Origin: Dinochytrium kinnereticum
Lineage: Eukaryota; Chytridiomycota; Chytridiomycetes; Chytridiales; Chytridiaceae
DNA: 64,000 nt
Reading direction: 5' to 3'
Assembly (NCBI GenBank): GCA_027604005.1
Contig: JADGJT010000094.1
Location: 1-64,000, forward strand
Shown here piece by piece: positions 36,203-46,697 of the stretch (its first letter is position 1; each line of letters opens with the position of its first letter). A program made the translations under genes and the position numbers. Under the pieces are notes generated by a model that ran no database searches, was not told where the DNA came from, and worked only from the letters and a program-made list of their open reading frames with translations.

Positions 36203-38497
36203 CTATTGTACAATAGCTATTAACATATCCATCCTTCTAACAAGCGCGTCGGGTTTGAAAGGGAAGAGCTGTCGTCTGCGTAGTCCCTCAATCTTGTCTT
36301 TGAGCTCTTTCAACATTGATGTAATTTGGCTTAAAACCTCCTCCACAGAATCTTCGATAATACCTGCTTCAAAAATCCTGTAAGAAAATACGGAAGGCGA
36401 AATATGGAATGGAAAATAAGCTAAAGAAAAAGGGGGGGGGGGGGGGAAACTAGCAACAATCACATTCTTCATCCGTCTCTGACTCGTAATCCGAAATCCT
36501 CCGCTCTTCAACCTTTTTAATAAGCCACCGAGAACCGTCCTGAATGAATTTTCTTGGGGATTCTCCTTCGCACGACCACTTTAGGTACGATAAAAAGAAC
36601 TCCAGAAACTTGGTCTCGGAGCCTATAAGAAGATCGAGGAGAACGGAAGTGTCGTAGCATGTGGTATGAAGGAACCATAGAAAAACGTAGTGGGGGTTGA
36701 TTCGGTTTACAAGAATGCTAAGATTTTTTAGATGCCTTTTCCTATTTAGACAATTCGTGATTAAAGATAATCCTATTTACACAGCAAAGTTACCTAGTTG
36801 ATAGATTTACATTCTGACAGAGCTGCAGTGTTCTGTACATGAACGATACTAGAGCTTGATCATTCTCTGCATGAAGGTCGTAAGCACGGATTGGAAGGTC
36901 ATCCAGGTGAATCAATGCTACCTCATGGTTTTAGTATTAAGTAGCAAAAAGGGGGGGAAATCATCAAAAATACTTACCTGCGATACACTCGTCAATCTTG
37001 CTTAGCTCAATAATTGCGTCATCATCATCATCATCTACTATTCTAACGCATACTTCCATAACGACATGAACAAGGCCTCGAAAAATCTCTCGATCAAAAA
37101 AGTCAGGTGCCTTGCTGGCGCTCGCTAAATGAGGCTCATGTGATCCCAAAAGCCATTTCGTGTCATTCGCATCTGTCGTGAAACCTCGATTTGACCAAAA
37201 TTCGCAATAAGTCGCCGAAGTGATTTCCATCCACCATAATGATAGTTCTTTGTACAAAGTTACGCGATAAAGAAAGGGGTATACGCCGGAGACCATGACT
37301 ATGATTTCCTAGAGTGGGCAGTTATTTGGTGAGATCATAATATCGGCTTACATCGCCTGACATGAGCGGCAAAAGATCTTGGAGAATGTGAAAGGCTTTT
37401 CGGGTGACTGTGAGGTGATTAAGTTCAATCAGTCCATATAACTGAGAAACAAATACTTTTAGCTGAAGCAGTAGGTTGAATAGCACAAAATAAATCCTCA
37501 CCGCGGGTATGAGCGTCTTTAGCTTATTAGAAATCTTTTCCATGTTGCAAAAGATATCTGAAAGGATTCCACAGTACTCGCCTTCCGACATCAACTCTTC
37601 TGCGCCAGATTGTTTCCAGTCCCAATAAAACTTTACAATACCGTGCAGCATCGATAGAATACCGACAATTTCCGTATCTGACATGCGGAAGATGGGACCC
37701 TGCGTGGGATATCCTGACTTGGCCACCTCATAAATAGAATCCATCCATGCAAACTCCAAATGATCTAAATCTTTTGAATTCCAAGAGGGTATTTGAACTC
37801 CAATTAGAATGCCGGTATTAACACGAGCCAGCCCCAATATCAACGCGCGAACTACTGCTAAGCTATTCATCGCCACTTCTATCGCAACATCATCATCTAT
37901 CACCATATCTCCATCAGACGATTCACTATCAGATTCCCTTGTATTTCTTTCGATAGAAAATTCAGTAACATTGTGCCAGCTTGCCTCATGGATCACATCC
38001 CTGCTTGTCTTGAGGATACGATGGATAAGAAGGCAAGCATGCGTGAGGGAGACCGACGGTTTACGGTTTGCGGAGAACATCAGATTTTCGGATACAAACT
38101 GTCCCAAGAAATATGATACATTTATGCGGCATGAAGGTTGAGGTATTTCTTTTGAAAGAAAAGCTCGCGAGTTGGGCTATTGTGGGGGGATTTTGTAAGC
38201 AGTGGCATTCTGTACATGAGGAACTTAAAAATAATATATAAATAGACTTACGTTAGGACATACACAAAGCTTAAATAACACTTGAGAGGCGAGAAAAGCT
38301 ATGTGAGGATCGTCCGAACACAATAGATTTAGCTACTAAATGTGCGTAAGAAAATGTATCAGCTAAAAGTGGAAAGATTCGAAGCGTACCAGGTTATCAA
38401 TCTCTTGCCGATCCCCTTCCAGGAAATCTTCAAGCAGTTTCGGCTGCTTGTTCAAATTCTGCTCTAGATTGCCGAGACGGTGTAGCCATTCCTCCAT
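36203..38497 (-). CDS. Lines (LINS1) family protein
   Basis: Eight exons on the minus strand (38497-38390, 38332-38252, 38176-37502, 37462-37352, 37308-36978, 36917-36794, 36741-36458, 36363-36203) give about 624 residues. The C-terminal third carries the Lines signature: NPHYVFLWFLHTTCYDTSVL, LLIGSETKFLEFFLSYLK, an acidic DYESETDEEC patch and RRQLFPFKPDALVRRM at the end, in the order found in animal LINS1 (757 residues in human). The rest is helical and repeat-like, with no other recognised domain. The family was named from the Drosophila segment-polarity gene lines; its biochemical role is unknown, so none is assigned. Least certain joins: the 39-bp intron at 37463-37501, which is stop-free and in phase, and the donor of the seventh exon, where two GTs keep phase. 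The first Met lies only 45 bases from the divergent ALG2 start. Confidence 0.65.
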
Positions 38498-38542
38498 GTT
38501 AACCTTCTGAAGATTGTCACAAGAATTGTGTTCCTAGAGCAA

Positions 38543-40316
38543 ATGAGCAAGGATCAGCTCAACATACACTTTGTCCATCCAGATCTGGGAATTGGTACGT
38601 TTTATGATGAATACATCGCCAGATTACTACGGGCAAGAGCAGCAGCTCTTATTCATGCTTGCTGACTCTTGTTGTGGATTGCTTTTTTCTGCAGGAGGGG
38701 CGGAGAGGCTGGTGGTCGATGCAGCTGTCGGACTCCAACGTCTTGGACATAAAGTTACGATATTTACTTCTCATCACGATCCAAAGCATTGCTTCGAGGA
38801 AACTGCAAATGGTGTGTATCTACAACACACTTTTTTTTGTCCGGCTTCTGCATCATTTTCTCCTGTTATGATGCAACTCTTACCAAAGTATATGTTTTCC
38901 TGAAGGCACTCTCGATGTGAAAGTCTATGGCGATTGGCTTCCGCGGCACATTGGCGGAAAATTCATGATCTTTTTTGCGCTTCTCCGCAACCTGTACCTT
39001 TCACTTTGTCTCATGTTCCTCTCCATCATCAGTCCAGCATCCTCTGCAGCATCAGAAGTAGCTTTGGTGGATCAAATCTCGCTATCAATACCAATTCTAA
39101 GGCTGTTCTACCCCAGGGTAGTTTTTTATTGTCATTTTCCGGATCGACTTCTGACGACTCGGAAGTCATGGATAAAGAGGCTATATCGAGCCCCATTTGA
39201 TGCTGTTGAAGAGTTCACAACAGGTGAGTAGGATAAGTTTTCATGAAGATGCCCTTTTATTTTCTCTTATTTTTTTTCGGTTGACGTGATTAGGAATGGC
39301 GGATGAGACATTGGTTAATAGCGAATTTACTCGTGGGGTATTCAAAGGAGAGTTTCGATCCATTAAAAAGCGCCCAACCGTGCTTCACCCTGGCATTCAA
39401 ACCTCAATCCAGAGTGAAGATAGTACTTTCGGTGCTTCAATTCCTTCAAGTGCTTTGGAGCCATTTGCGTAAGCTCGTCGTTGTATTTAATTCTGTTGCC
39501 TTTTGTGTTATCTATTCCCCTACTCTAATTCATTTTAGGCATACCAAGTTTCTTTTGTCGGTCAATCGCTTCGAGAGGAAAAAGGATATTTCCCTTGCCG
39601 TGAAATCCTTTGCTAAGATGTTGGTAAACGGGACTGCAGGGGATCTTCGTCTATTTTTGGCAGGTTTGTGGTATGCTAAAACACTATCAGGTGCTAAAAG
39701 TTTGAAAGGTGGTTACGATAATCGTGTCAAAGAAAACGTCGAATACCATCAAGAACTTCAAGCCTTATGCGATTCTTTTAAACTCAAGCACCATACCGTT
39801 TCGCCCTTTCCTCTTTCAAAAAGCGCCGAGAGCGAAAACGCAGGGTCGCCTCTTGAAGCAAAGGTGGTTTTCCTTCTTTCTATCTCCAACTCCGACAGGA
39901 CGTTTCTGCTTTCAAAGGCCGTATGTCTTCTTTACACACCGTCCGGCGAGCACTTTGGTATCGTACCTGTCGAAGCCATGTACTCGCGCACTCCAGTAAT
40001 CGCTGTGAATGACGGGGGCCCAACGGAAACTATCGTAGAAGGGATCACAGGTTATCTCAGGGATCCAAATGCCGAAGCCTTTTCAGAGGCAGTTGCGCGA
40101 ATCATGTCCATGCCCGAGGCTGCGCGTCAACGCATGGGCGACGCAGGGCGGCAACGCGTGATTGACCATTTTTCTCTGGATAGCTTCTCTCGAAGGCTGG
40201 ATTCCATCCTGCAGACATTACCACCGCGCAGACTTGCGGCCGTCATGTTTGTTCGTGGCTGGCTGGTGCTGGCGCTGCTTGCAGGCGTCAGTGCCGCCAC
40301 TTTCCTTTTGATGTGA
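38543..40316 (+). CDS. ALG2: Alpha-1,3/1,6-mannosyltransferase ALG2
   Basis: Six exons (38543-38594, 38695-38811, 38906-39223, 39294-39468, 39539-39663, 39709-40316) give 464 residues. It is a GT4 glycosyltransferase: [20 protein letters not shown] at the start, [52 protein letters not shown], and the nucleotide-sugar motif [11 protein letters not shown] with [12 protein letters not shown]. The C-terminus is a hydrophobic anchor (residues about 440-464). ALG2 adds the second and third mannoses to Man1GlcNAc2-PP-dolichol on the cytosolic face of the ER in N-glycan assembly. The intron at 39664-39708 (45 bp, stop-free) is required to restore LAGGYD. Start: the only ATG giving the conserved N-terminus. 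The gene shares a 45-base start-to-start gap with the LINS homologue on the other strand. Confidence 0.92.
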
Positions 40317-40612
40317 TGAAGTTTCCAAAAACATTGTTACTGTGTGCAACGTCACACATTGGCCGCGTCCCTTCTGTGCGTGCTCCCTCAGACAGACAGC
40401 TGCTGCCCTTCACACTTCACTGCATCGCAGCAAGCAGGGAGCGCCCTTGGAGCAGCAACAGGTCAGGCATCGCTGCATTCGCTGCATTTGGTTGGGCCCG
40501 CTTGACTGCCGGAACATACCTGGGAGGGCGTTCTTGGAGGATTACAGGCCGAGAGACGCTGGGTTGGCAAGCAGCAACGACGTCAAGCACGCTCCTGTGC
40601 ATTCTTGGCATC

Positions 40613-42219
40613 ATGCACCTCCAGATATTGCCTCTGATCCTTTCGACCACTTTGCTTGCTTGCAGCTTACGGGCAGCACATGCGCAGATCACCCAGGCAC
40701 CGACTCAAACCCAGTTCACCTTTGTCCCACTTCCCACCCTTGCGAGATGCACTGGTTCCAACCAGTTTACCTGCGAAAAGAACACCACCCTTACAGAGCT
40801 CGTCCTCGGACCAAGCTCTCTGCCCCAGGCTAATGGATCTGGGAGTGATTCTGGAGGTCTTACTGGTGCGAAAAGGATAGCCGTCATAGCTGCGTCGATC
40901 ATTGGTGGCATCGTTCTGCTTGCTGTTGGGACCTTTTTCTGGGTTTGTGATTTTACGCTCTTTGACTTCACTTTGTCCTCTCGCTTTGCTGCTCATGGGG
41001 CTGACTTTTTATTGCAGAATAAAATGCGTGGAGGTGATAAATATACGGGGAGCAATCTGGATGAGCTCAGTCAAAACAAACCGTATGCTGGGCCGGCTGG
41101 GGGGGGACCTGGCGAAGTCATGGATGTGAAAGGTGTTGATGCGAGGGCTGCTGCCGCCGCCGCTGGTGGTGCAGGACCCACAGCTGGCATCGGTCGTCGT
41201 AATCCTGGAGAACCTGGACTTAACGGTGACCTGGCCTCCTTACCAATATCCGGTGAATATCCGAAAAGTAGTTCCAGCAGCGGTTATCCTGCTGGTCGCT
41301 CTGATCAATACGGTTATGACAATGCAGGTCGACCCCTGTCACCAACAGGATCTTTGACGCCTTCTATGTCCGCATCAGTGGTCAGGGGTGATTCTGGAGC
41401 TGGGAGGTTCGATAACATGCCTCCCATGCCGAACAATGGATATGGACAGCCCCCGAAAGTGCCTCAAGGATACGGAGGTGTTGCTTCTCAAGCGTATCCC
41501 TCCCAACAGAGCCCTTTCTCTGCTGCTACTCCGAACGCAAATGGGCCTTACTACTCTCAGGCGTACCCGCAACAACAAGCGCAGCCACCTCAACCGCCAA
41601 ACAGGTAGGTCTTTCGCGTTCAGCTAATTTCTCTCTGCCTAATTATCTGTTTTATTGTTTCCTTTCTCGCTTCAACTCGGCCTTAACTCTTTTCAGTGCT
41701 TACAGTCAGGCACCTTATGGCTACGCCAGCCAGAGTCAGCAGAGCAGTGGAAGCTACGGTGGTAGCCAGCAGTTCGGAAGAAATGTAGGCGGTGGAGCTG
41801 CCAGTGGGGGATATAACCCGTCACCCTCACAGCAACCGTCCTACCCACAATCCCAAGCGTCTGGCTACTCTCAGCCCACTGGCCCCGCCTACTCCCAGGC
41901 CAGTGGTCCCGCATTTTCGCAGTCTAGCGGCCCAGCTTTCCCAAAGCCTAAAGGGCCAGGATACGCCCAACCCTATCCTCCTCCTGCTCAGGGTTACCCA
42001 CAACCAATACCTCAACCCTCTCCGCAGGCTTACCCACAACAATCTGCACCGCCTGCTCCTCAGGGATACGCTCAGCAGCACCGGGTTCCCCCCCAGGGCT
42101 ATGCCCATCAATCTCCATCTCCACCTTCTCAAGGCTACCCTCAACAACCGCGGCAGGACGGAGGATATTATGCTCAATCTGGAGCAAACATAAACCAGCC
42201 CCGAGGCCAAAGGCATTAG
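40613..42219 (+). CDS. Type I membrane protein with Q/P/Y/S-rich cytoplasmic tail
   Basis: Not recognised as a known family. Exons 40613-40942, 41018-41604 and 41697-42219 give about 479 residues. A signal peptide covers residues 1-24 (hydrophobic core LPLILSTTLLA, AHA-Q cleavage site). The ectodomain is short, about 63 residues, Thr-rich, with two Cys and an N-glycosylation site (NTT). A transmembrane helix runs about 89-110 (AVIAASIIGGIVLLAVGTFFW), followed by a 370-residue low-complexity tail built of GY, QQ, PP and SQ runs, prion-like in composition. The layout recalls fungal cell-wall stress sensors, but the ectodomain is too short for a WSC domain, so this is only an analogy. The frame is open upstream of 40613 almost to the ALG2 stop; 40613 was chosen because it places the signal peptide first. 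Intron 1 (75 bp) is a stop-free multiple of three. Confidence 0.6.
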
Positions 42220-42599
42220 AGGTGTATGTCCGGTGTCCTCTATTCTTCACTCAGCGACATAGATGAGTGATATAGTTTTATGGTTTCTGTTTGTAAAGTT
42301 TCTGATTGTTGCCAGTAACAAATATTTTTTCTCTTTTTTTTTTTTTTGCATTTGGATTTATTCTTTTCCCATCGTAACCAAAAATTGGTCTCTTCATTAT
42401 CGCATCCTTTTTTTTTTCATCTTTTCTCCGTTGGCTTTTTTCAGTATAAAGTTGACTTACGCCCCGTTCTATGGCCTCCTTTGTCACTTGCGTGCCTTAC
42501 AAAACGTATGAATAAAAATGATCCTGTTTATATTCTGGCAGTACACTAGTACTTGTACGCTTCTCGTAGTTATTTTATTAATTTCAACCTAATTTACGT
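42220..42599. other. Convergent 3' intergenic region with polyadenylation signals
   Basis: T-rich spacer between the orphan membrane-protein gene and DUS3. AATAAA at 42511-42516 suits the plus-strand gene; its complement TTTATT at 42574-42579, 20 bases past the DUS3 stop, suits the minus-strand gene. No gene seen. Confidence 0.5.
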
Positions 42600-45136
42600 T
42601 CATCCTTCAACGTTGCTATAAGCCATCCCGGCCTCAGAATCATAGGAGTTTGACTTGTGCTTTGGAATGAAGACGAAATTAGACGGAGCAGGACCCTAAA
42701 GAGAAAAGAAAAATTAGAATAAGGAGGTATGGATGTCGGTAATGATATAGATGAAAAGAACGGGAAGGTAAGCAATAATTCAACAAAAAAAATAGAAACA
42801 AACCAAAACAAGCTCCGTAATTTTGATCCAGTCCGTCACTATAGGGCTTGCCATCAAAGTCTCAAGGTCATCTCTCCCGTAGAAAGGTGGAGGCCTTTCG
42901 TTTAACCTTTGAGGCAGAACCTCGAGGAGTTCCACCGGAATGTAACGATAAAGGAAGGAAAGCCACTCCAGCAAATACTTTCTGGTATTGTTTACACCCT
43001 TAGTATCAGATCCCCAATGCTCCAATCCAAAATTAGCAAAGTCTTGAAGCATAGAAAGACGTTCTGAAGACCTAATATCCCACAGTCTCCTCTCCTTGAT
43101 TTCAGTAAAGACCCAAGGCTTTATCAGCGCAGCACGGCCAATCATGACCCCAGAAACATTACGATTGACATCATCCTCCATCCTTTTTCGATAATCATCA
43201 AACGAGAACACATCTCCGTTCCCAAAGAATGTGACATCGGGCCCTGCCTCGGCAGCAACCTGGTTGATATAATCCCAGTCGGCAAACTTGGTGTACCTTT
43301 GCTCCTTAGACCTCCCATGAAGCGTGATGATGCTGGCGCCAGAGTCCCTAAGCAAAGGCACAAGCTTGTGTGCTACGTTCCGGTCAGAAAAGATTCCAGT
43401 CCGGAGCTTCACGCTCACAGGAACAGTGAGCACCCTGCCTAAGCACATAACAATCTCGCGAAGTCGATTCCGGCGCTCAAGGAGTGCGGACCCGGCACCC
43501 ATATTGGTGATGAGGTCGATAGGGCATCCGCAATTCAGATCAACAAAATCAATGTCTGGTGCGTGCATGCGGAGCATCTCGGCCGCTTTGGCCGCAACCT
43601 GGGGAGTGTGAGCAGAGATTTGGACTCCAAAAATGTCCTCGCTTGGGTGACGCCTGACGAGAGCCCATTCACTGGCTGCTCCCGTCAACAGATGGTTAGC
43701 GACTGCCATCTCACCGCATGTCACATCAGCACCAAAGTGTTTTGCAACACGCCGGAAGGGAACATTCCCGACAGTCGTGAGAGGAGCGAGGTATAGCTTG
43801 CCTCTGAGGTCGAGTTTCTTCTTTTCCGGGAACCGAGACATAAAGGCCTCAGTTTCGGAATTATATTCTTGAAGCATTGATTCCTGTTCCTTAATATGCG
43901 ACGGATCCATCTTGGCAAGAACTTCATTGTAGTCCTCTCCTGTCGGGAATTCCTCCTTTCGTACGATATCTCCTTCAGCGGGTTTTATGATAGCCTCCGA
44001 CTCTTCACTGGGTTTTTCAAGTTCCGAAACACCAGCTGCAACTGACGCAGCTGCAACCTCAGAGGCTCCATATCGGGCAGCCTTTATCTCAGAGTATTGC
44101 TTTATAATTGCGCGGCTCCATCGATCACGCACGCCTACAAACTTTTTGCTCTTTTCCACCCATGCAATAGCGTCGTCCGCATTCGGGGTTGAGGCCTTAC
44201 GCAACGCCACAAGATCTTTCTTCGGAACGATATTTTTGAGGTTTAGAGAGTCCCCGACCTTAGCCACGATCTCATCGTTAGTCAGGTTTGTGTGATTAGG
44301 ACCTGTGTGAGAGGCCGAGAACCTGCACTTTGGTCCAAACCGGCATTTTCCGTAGGTCTCAAATACGTAACATTTTGGTCCAAGGTCGGGACCCTTTGCC
44401 TGAAGAAACGCGTCCACATCATGTGGGTATTTGCACGAAGCCCCACGACTGCATTGACCCATGATAAATTCATTGCAGATAGGAACATCATCGCCGATAG
44501 GCGCGTTGGGTCTCGCTTTGTTCATCCCGCGTGATTTTGACTTCAGGTCCTTCTTATTCTTCTTCCTCTTGTCCCATTTGTCATTCCCTTTCCTTTCTCC
44601 TGCACCATCGTCCTTGCCGTCGACTCCCTCCATCTTGTCATTCCCACCTTCTTCTTTTGTTGCGGGTTCATCTTGCTTCACGCTATCTCCCTCGTCCTCT
44701 TCCCGCGGTCGCTTGTGAATCTCGTCAACGGTGCGGCGAAGGTATTGCGCCTATTAAAATTGTTAAGTTATCAAGAAAAGCAAGTGGGTGGACTTCGATA
44801 ATAGCAGCTCCCCATCAACAGAAGCGTTTTTCAGAAGCGTTTTTACAATAAAAAAAGGAGAAAAAGAAACCGAGATGTTGCCAAGAGCGAAAGGCAGAGG
44901 AGGACTGGACTGTCAACAAAAATTCGAAAATACTTTTTCTCCAAGGAAAGAGAAATAGAGAAAAGGAGCGACAACATTGGATTCTACGATCTTGTTTTCC
45001 ATTTCAAGAAAGCCAGGTGCATAACAAAAATCATTGCCGTCGTCCCCAGTGATGCCACGAATCTCACCTTGATGGGGGCCATACCCGGGCGATGCACCGT
45101 TGCGGGGGCAGCGACCTCAACTGCAGGTTCTGTCAT
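42600..45136 (-). CDS. DUS3: tRNA-dihydrouridine(47) synthase, DUS3
   Basis: Three exons on the minus strand (45136-45068, 44750-42804, 42695-42600) give 703 residues. A short leader ending MAPIK, a Lys-rich stretch and two CCCH zinc fingers (CNEFIMGQCSRGASCKYPH; C-x8-C-x5-C-x5-H) precede the flavin-dependent TIM barrel: YLAPLTTVGNVPFRR, FGVQIS, DLNCGCPIDL with the catalytic Cys, GAGSALL, HGRSKEQRYTK, FGNGDV, GVMIGRAALIKPW. The C-terminal helical part ends NFVFIPKHKSNSY as in DUS3L. It reduces uridine 47 in the tRNA variable loop (and some mRNA sites in yeast) with FMN and NADPH. The last exon was placed by that conserved ending. The first exon lies 37 bases from an assembly N gap, so the promoter may be incomplete. 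Confidence 0.92.
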
Positions 45137-45173
45137 GCCAACTTGTTCGTTTACCAAAAAAAAATAAAAAAAA

Positions 45174-45183
45174 NNNNNNNNNN
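45174..45183. other. Assembly gap (10 N)
   Basis: Ten consecutive undetermined bases after an A-rich run, between the divergent DUS3 and HscB starts. The fixed size suggests a placeholder, so the true distance is unknown. Confidence 0.95.
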
Positions 45184-45197
45184 ATCTCAAACGGCTG

Positions 45198-45263
45198 GTT
45201 TTTCCGAGATGCTTTGTTTGTGTTATCCCAGTTATTGCCACATTCAAAGCATCTCGGAAAAAC
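45198..45263. repeat. 19-bp perfect inverted repeat (hairpin) beside the gap
   Basis: Arms 45198-45216 and 45245-45263 are exact reverse complements (GTTTTTCCGAGATGCTTTG on the plus strand of the left arm), with a 28-base loop. It sits in the shared DUS3/HscB upstream region, 15 bases after the N gap. It may be a terminal inverted repeat remnant, a palindromic regulatory element or a secondary structure that broke the assembly. Confidence 0.8.
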
Positions 45264-45397
45264 GAGCCTTTTGAGCCGGCTCCTCAGCTACCACTGCTCA
45301 AGCAACGACAGACCAAAGGGGAGAAGCTACGAGGCGTCCCCATACGAATACCATCGTTGCTGCTGTGCATTCATTGCAACCAGCGCTTACTTGAAGG

Positions 45398-46562
45398 ATG
45401 GCCCGCTTACCACCCTCGGCACTGGAAATGCAAAGGGTCATGCACTTGCTTCACCGCTCGATCCGTATGAACTGCATGAACAAATCCGCACTCCCCATTT
45501 TCTCCATTCCTCAACCTTCTCTCCGTTCAAGACTGGACTGCACGCGATCTTTCCATACTTCCCATGGCTCTGGAAATGGACTTCAACGACCCCATCGCAA
45601 CACCCCCTCCGAGCCCCCGTTGTCACGATGCTGGCGATGCGGGGCAGAAGTTGAAGTATCTACGCCTACTTGTAGGCAGAGTGAAGAAACCGCTGCGTTC
45701 ACGCCCCAGACTCAAGCCCATCACCATCACCACCACCATCATACCCGTCCACCATCTTCATCGCCATTGTTGAAACAGCCCTCTGGTTTAGGAGCTGGGT
45801 GTGGGGCTGTTCAGCCTTTGTCCCCCTGGACTACATACTTTGATGTTTTTGCAAATAGTGGGGTCCAATTAACGCCTTCCGGAACCTGGAGTTATGATGT
45901 GGATATGGCAACCATTAAACGGAGATTTTTGAGGCTCCAGCAGGCAGTACATCCCGATGGACACGCAAACAAATCCGAGGTGGGAGGTCTTGCTTCGTTC
46001 TGTAATTGACGTCCATTGATAGGAAGAGCGAAAGTATTCGGATATGCAATCTACTTTCATCAACAAAGCACTTCAAACGTTAAAGGACCCTTTATTGCGG
46101 GCAAGATATCTGGTTAGCGCCTTTAGACCTTTTTCATTTCTCTCTCGTTTGAAGCATTTATATTTTAACAATCAAACCTACCAGCTTCACCTCAATGACG
46201 TTCACATCGACGAGTCGGAAAAGCTTAAAGATCCAGAACTTTTGGATGAGGTCATGTCTGTTTGGGAGGCTGTAGAGGATCTAGAAGGCGAGGAAAGCCT
46301 GGCTAAGCTTAAAGCGGAAAATGATGGTGAGGGCCTTTTATTAGTTGTAGTTAAGGCACATATTACATGTGTTCTCATGTCAACTCAACATACATTTACT
46401 GTTTATCGCTAAAAAATCAATTTAGCTCGCGTCGCAAAGGCCATTGGTGATATTTCGCAGCACTTTCGAAGTGGCAATTTGGAGGGCGCCAAGAACGCCA
46501 CTGTTGAGCTTCAGTACTGGATGAACCTTGATAAAAGGTTGGCCGACATCTCATTTTCTTAA
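45398..46562 (+). CDS. HSCB: Mitochondrial J-type co-chaperone HscB/Jac1
   Basis: Four exons (45398-45979, 46023-46112, 46185-46326, 46426-46562) give about 316 residues. The first 55 are Arg/Ser-rich without acidic runs, a typical mitochondrial presequence. A CWRCG pair opens the N-terminal zinc site seen in animal HscB, followed by a roughly 55-residue insertion with eight consecutive His, then GCGAVQPLSPWTTYFDVF, which matches CGALQPPDPTRDYF of human HSCB. The J domain has IKRRFLRLQQAVHPDGHAN with the HPD tripeptide, and the C-terminal three-helix bundle (LLDEVMSVWEAVEDLEG, RVAKAIGDIS, LQYWMNLDKRLADI) binds the Fe-S scaffold IscU. It stimulates mitochondrial Hsp70 during Fe-S cluster transfer. 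Start is the first ATG of the open frame and gives the presequence. Confidence 0.85.
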
Positions 46563-46684
46563 GCACACGCATACGAATAGCACTTTTATGCTAAATGGAT
46601 GAAGTTCGTTTTTCTACGGCTTGTGGGAATGGTGCTTCATGTAAGCTAGGTTATGGGCCTCTTACAAGAAAAAGTACTTGTCTG

Positions 46685-46690
46685 AATAAA
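46685..46690 (+). terminator. Candidate polyadenylation signal of HSCB
   Basis: AATAAA 123 bases after the HSCB stop and only 8 bases past the convergent JmjC stop at 46698, so the two mature 3' ends probably overlap. Confidence 0.45.
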
Positions 46691-46697
46691 GCGATAC

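Noticed and set aside
45719..45745. Eight-His run as a cloning tag or contamination
   Set aside because: Uses mixed CAT/CAC codons and is embedded in a native HscB gene with introns on both sides of the J domain.
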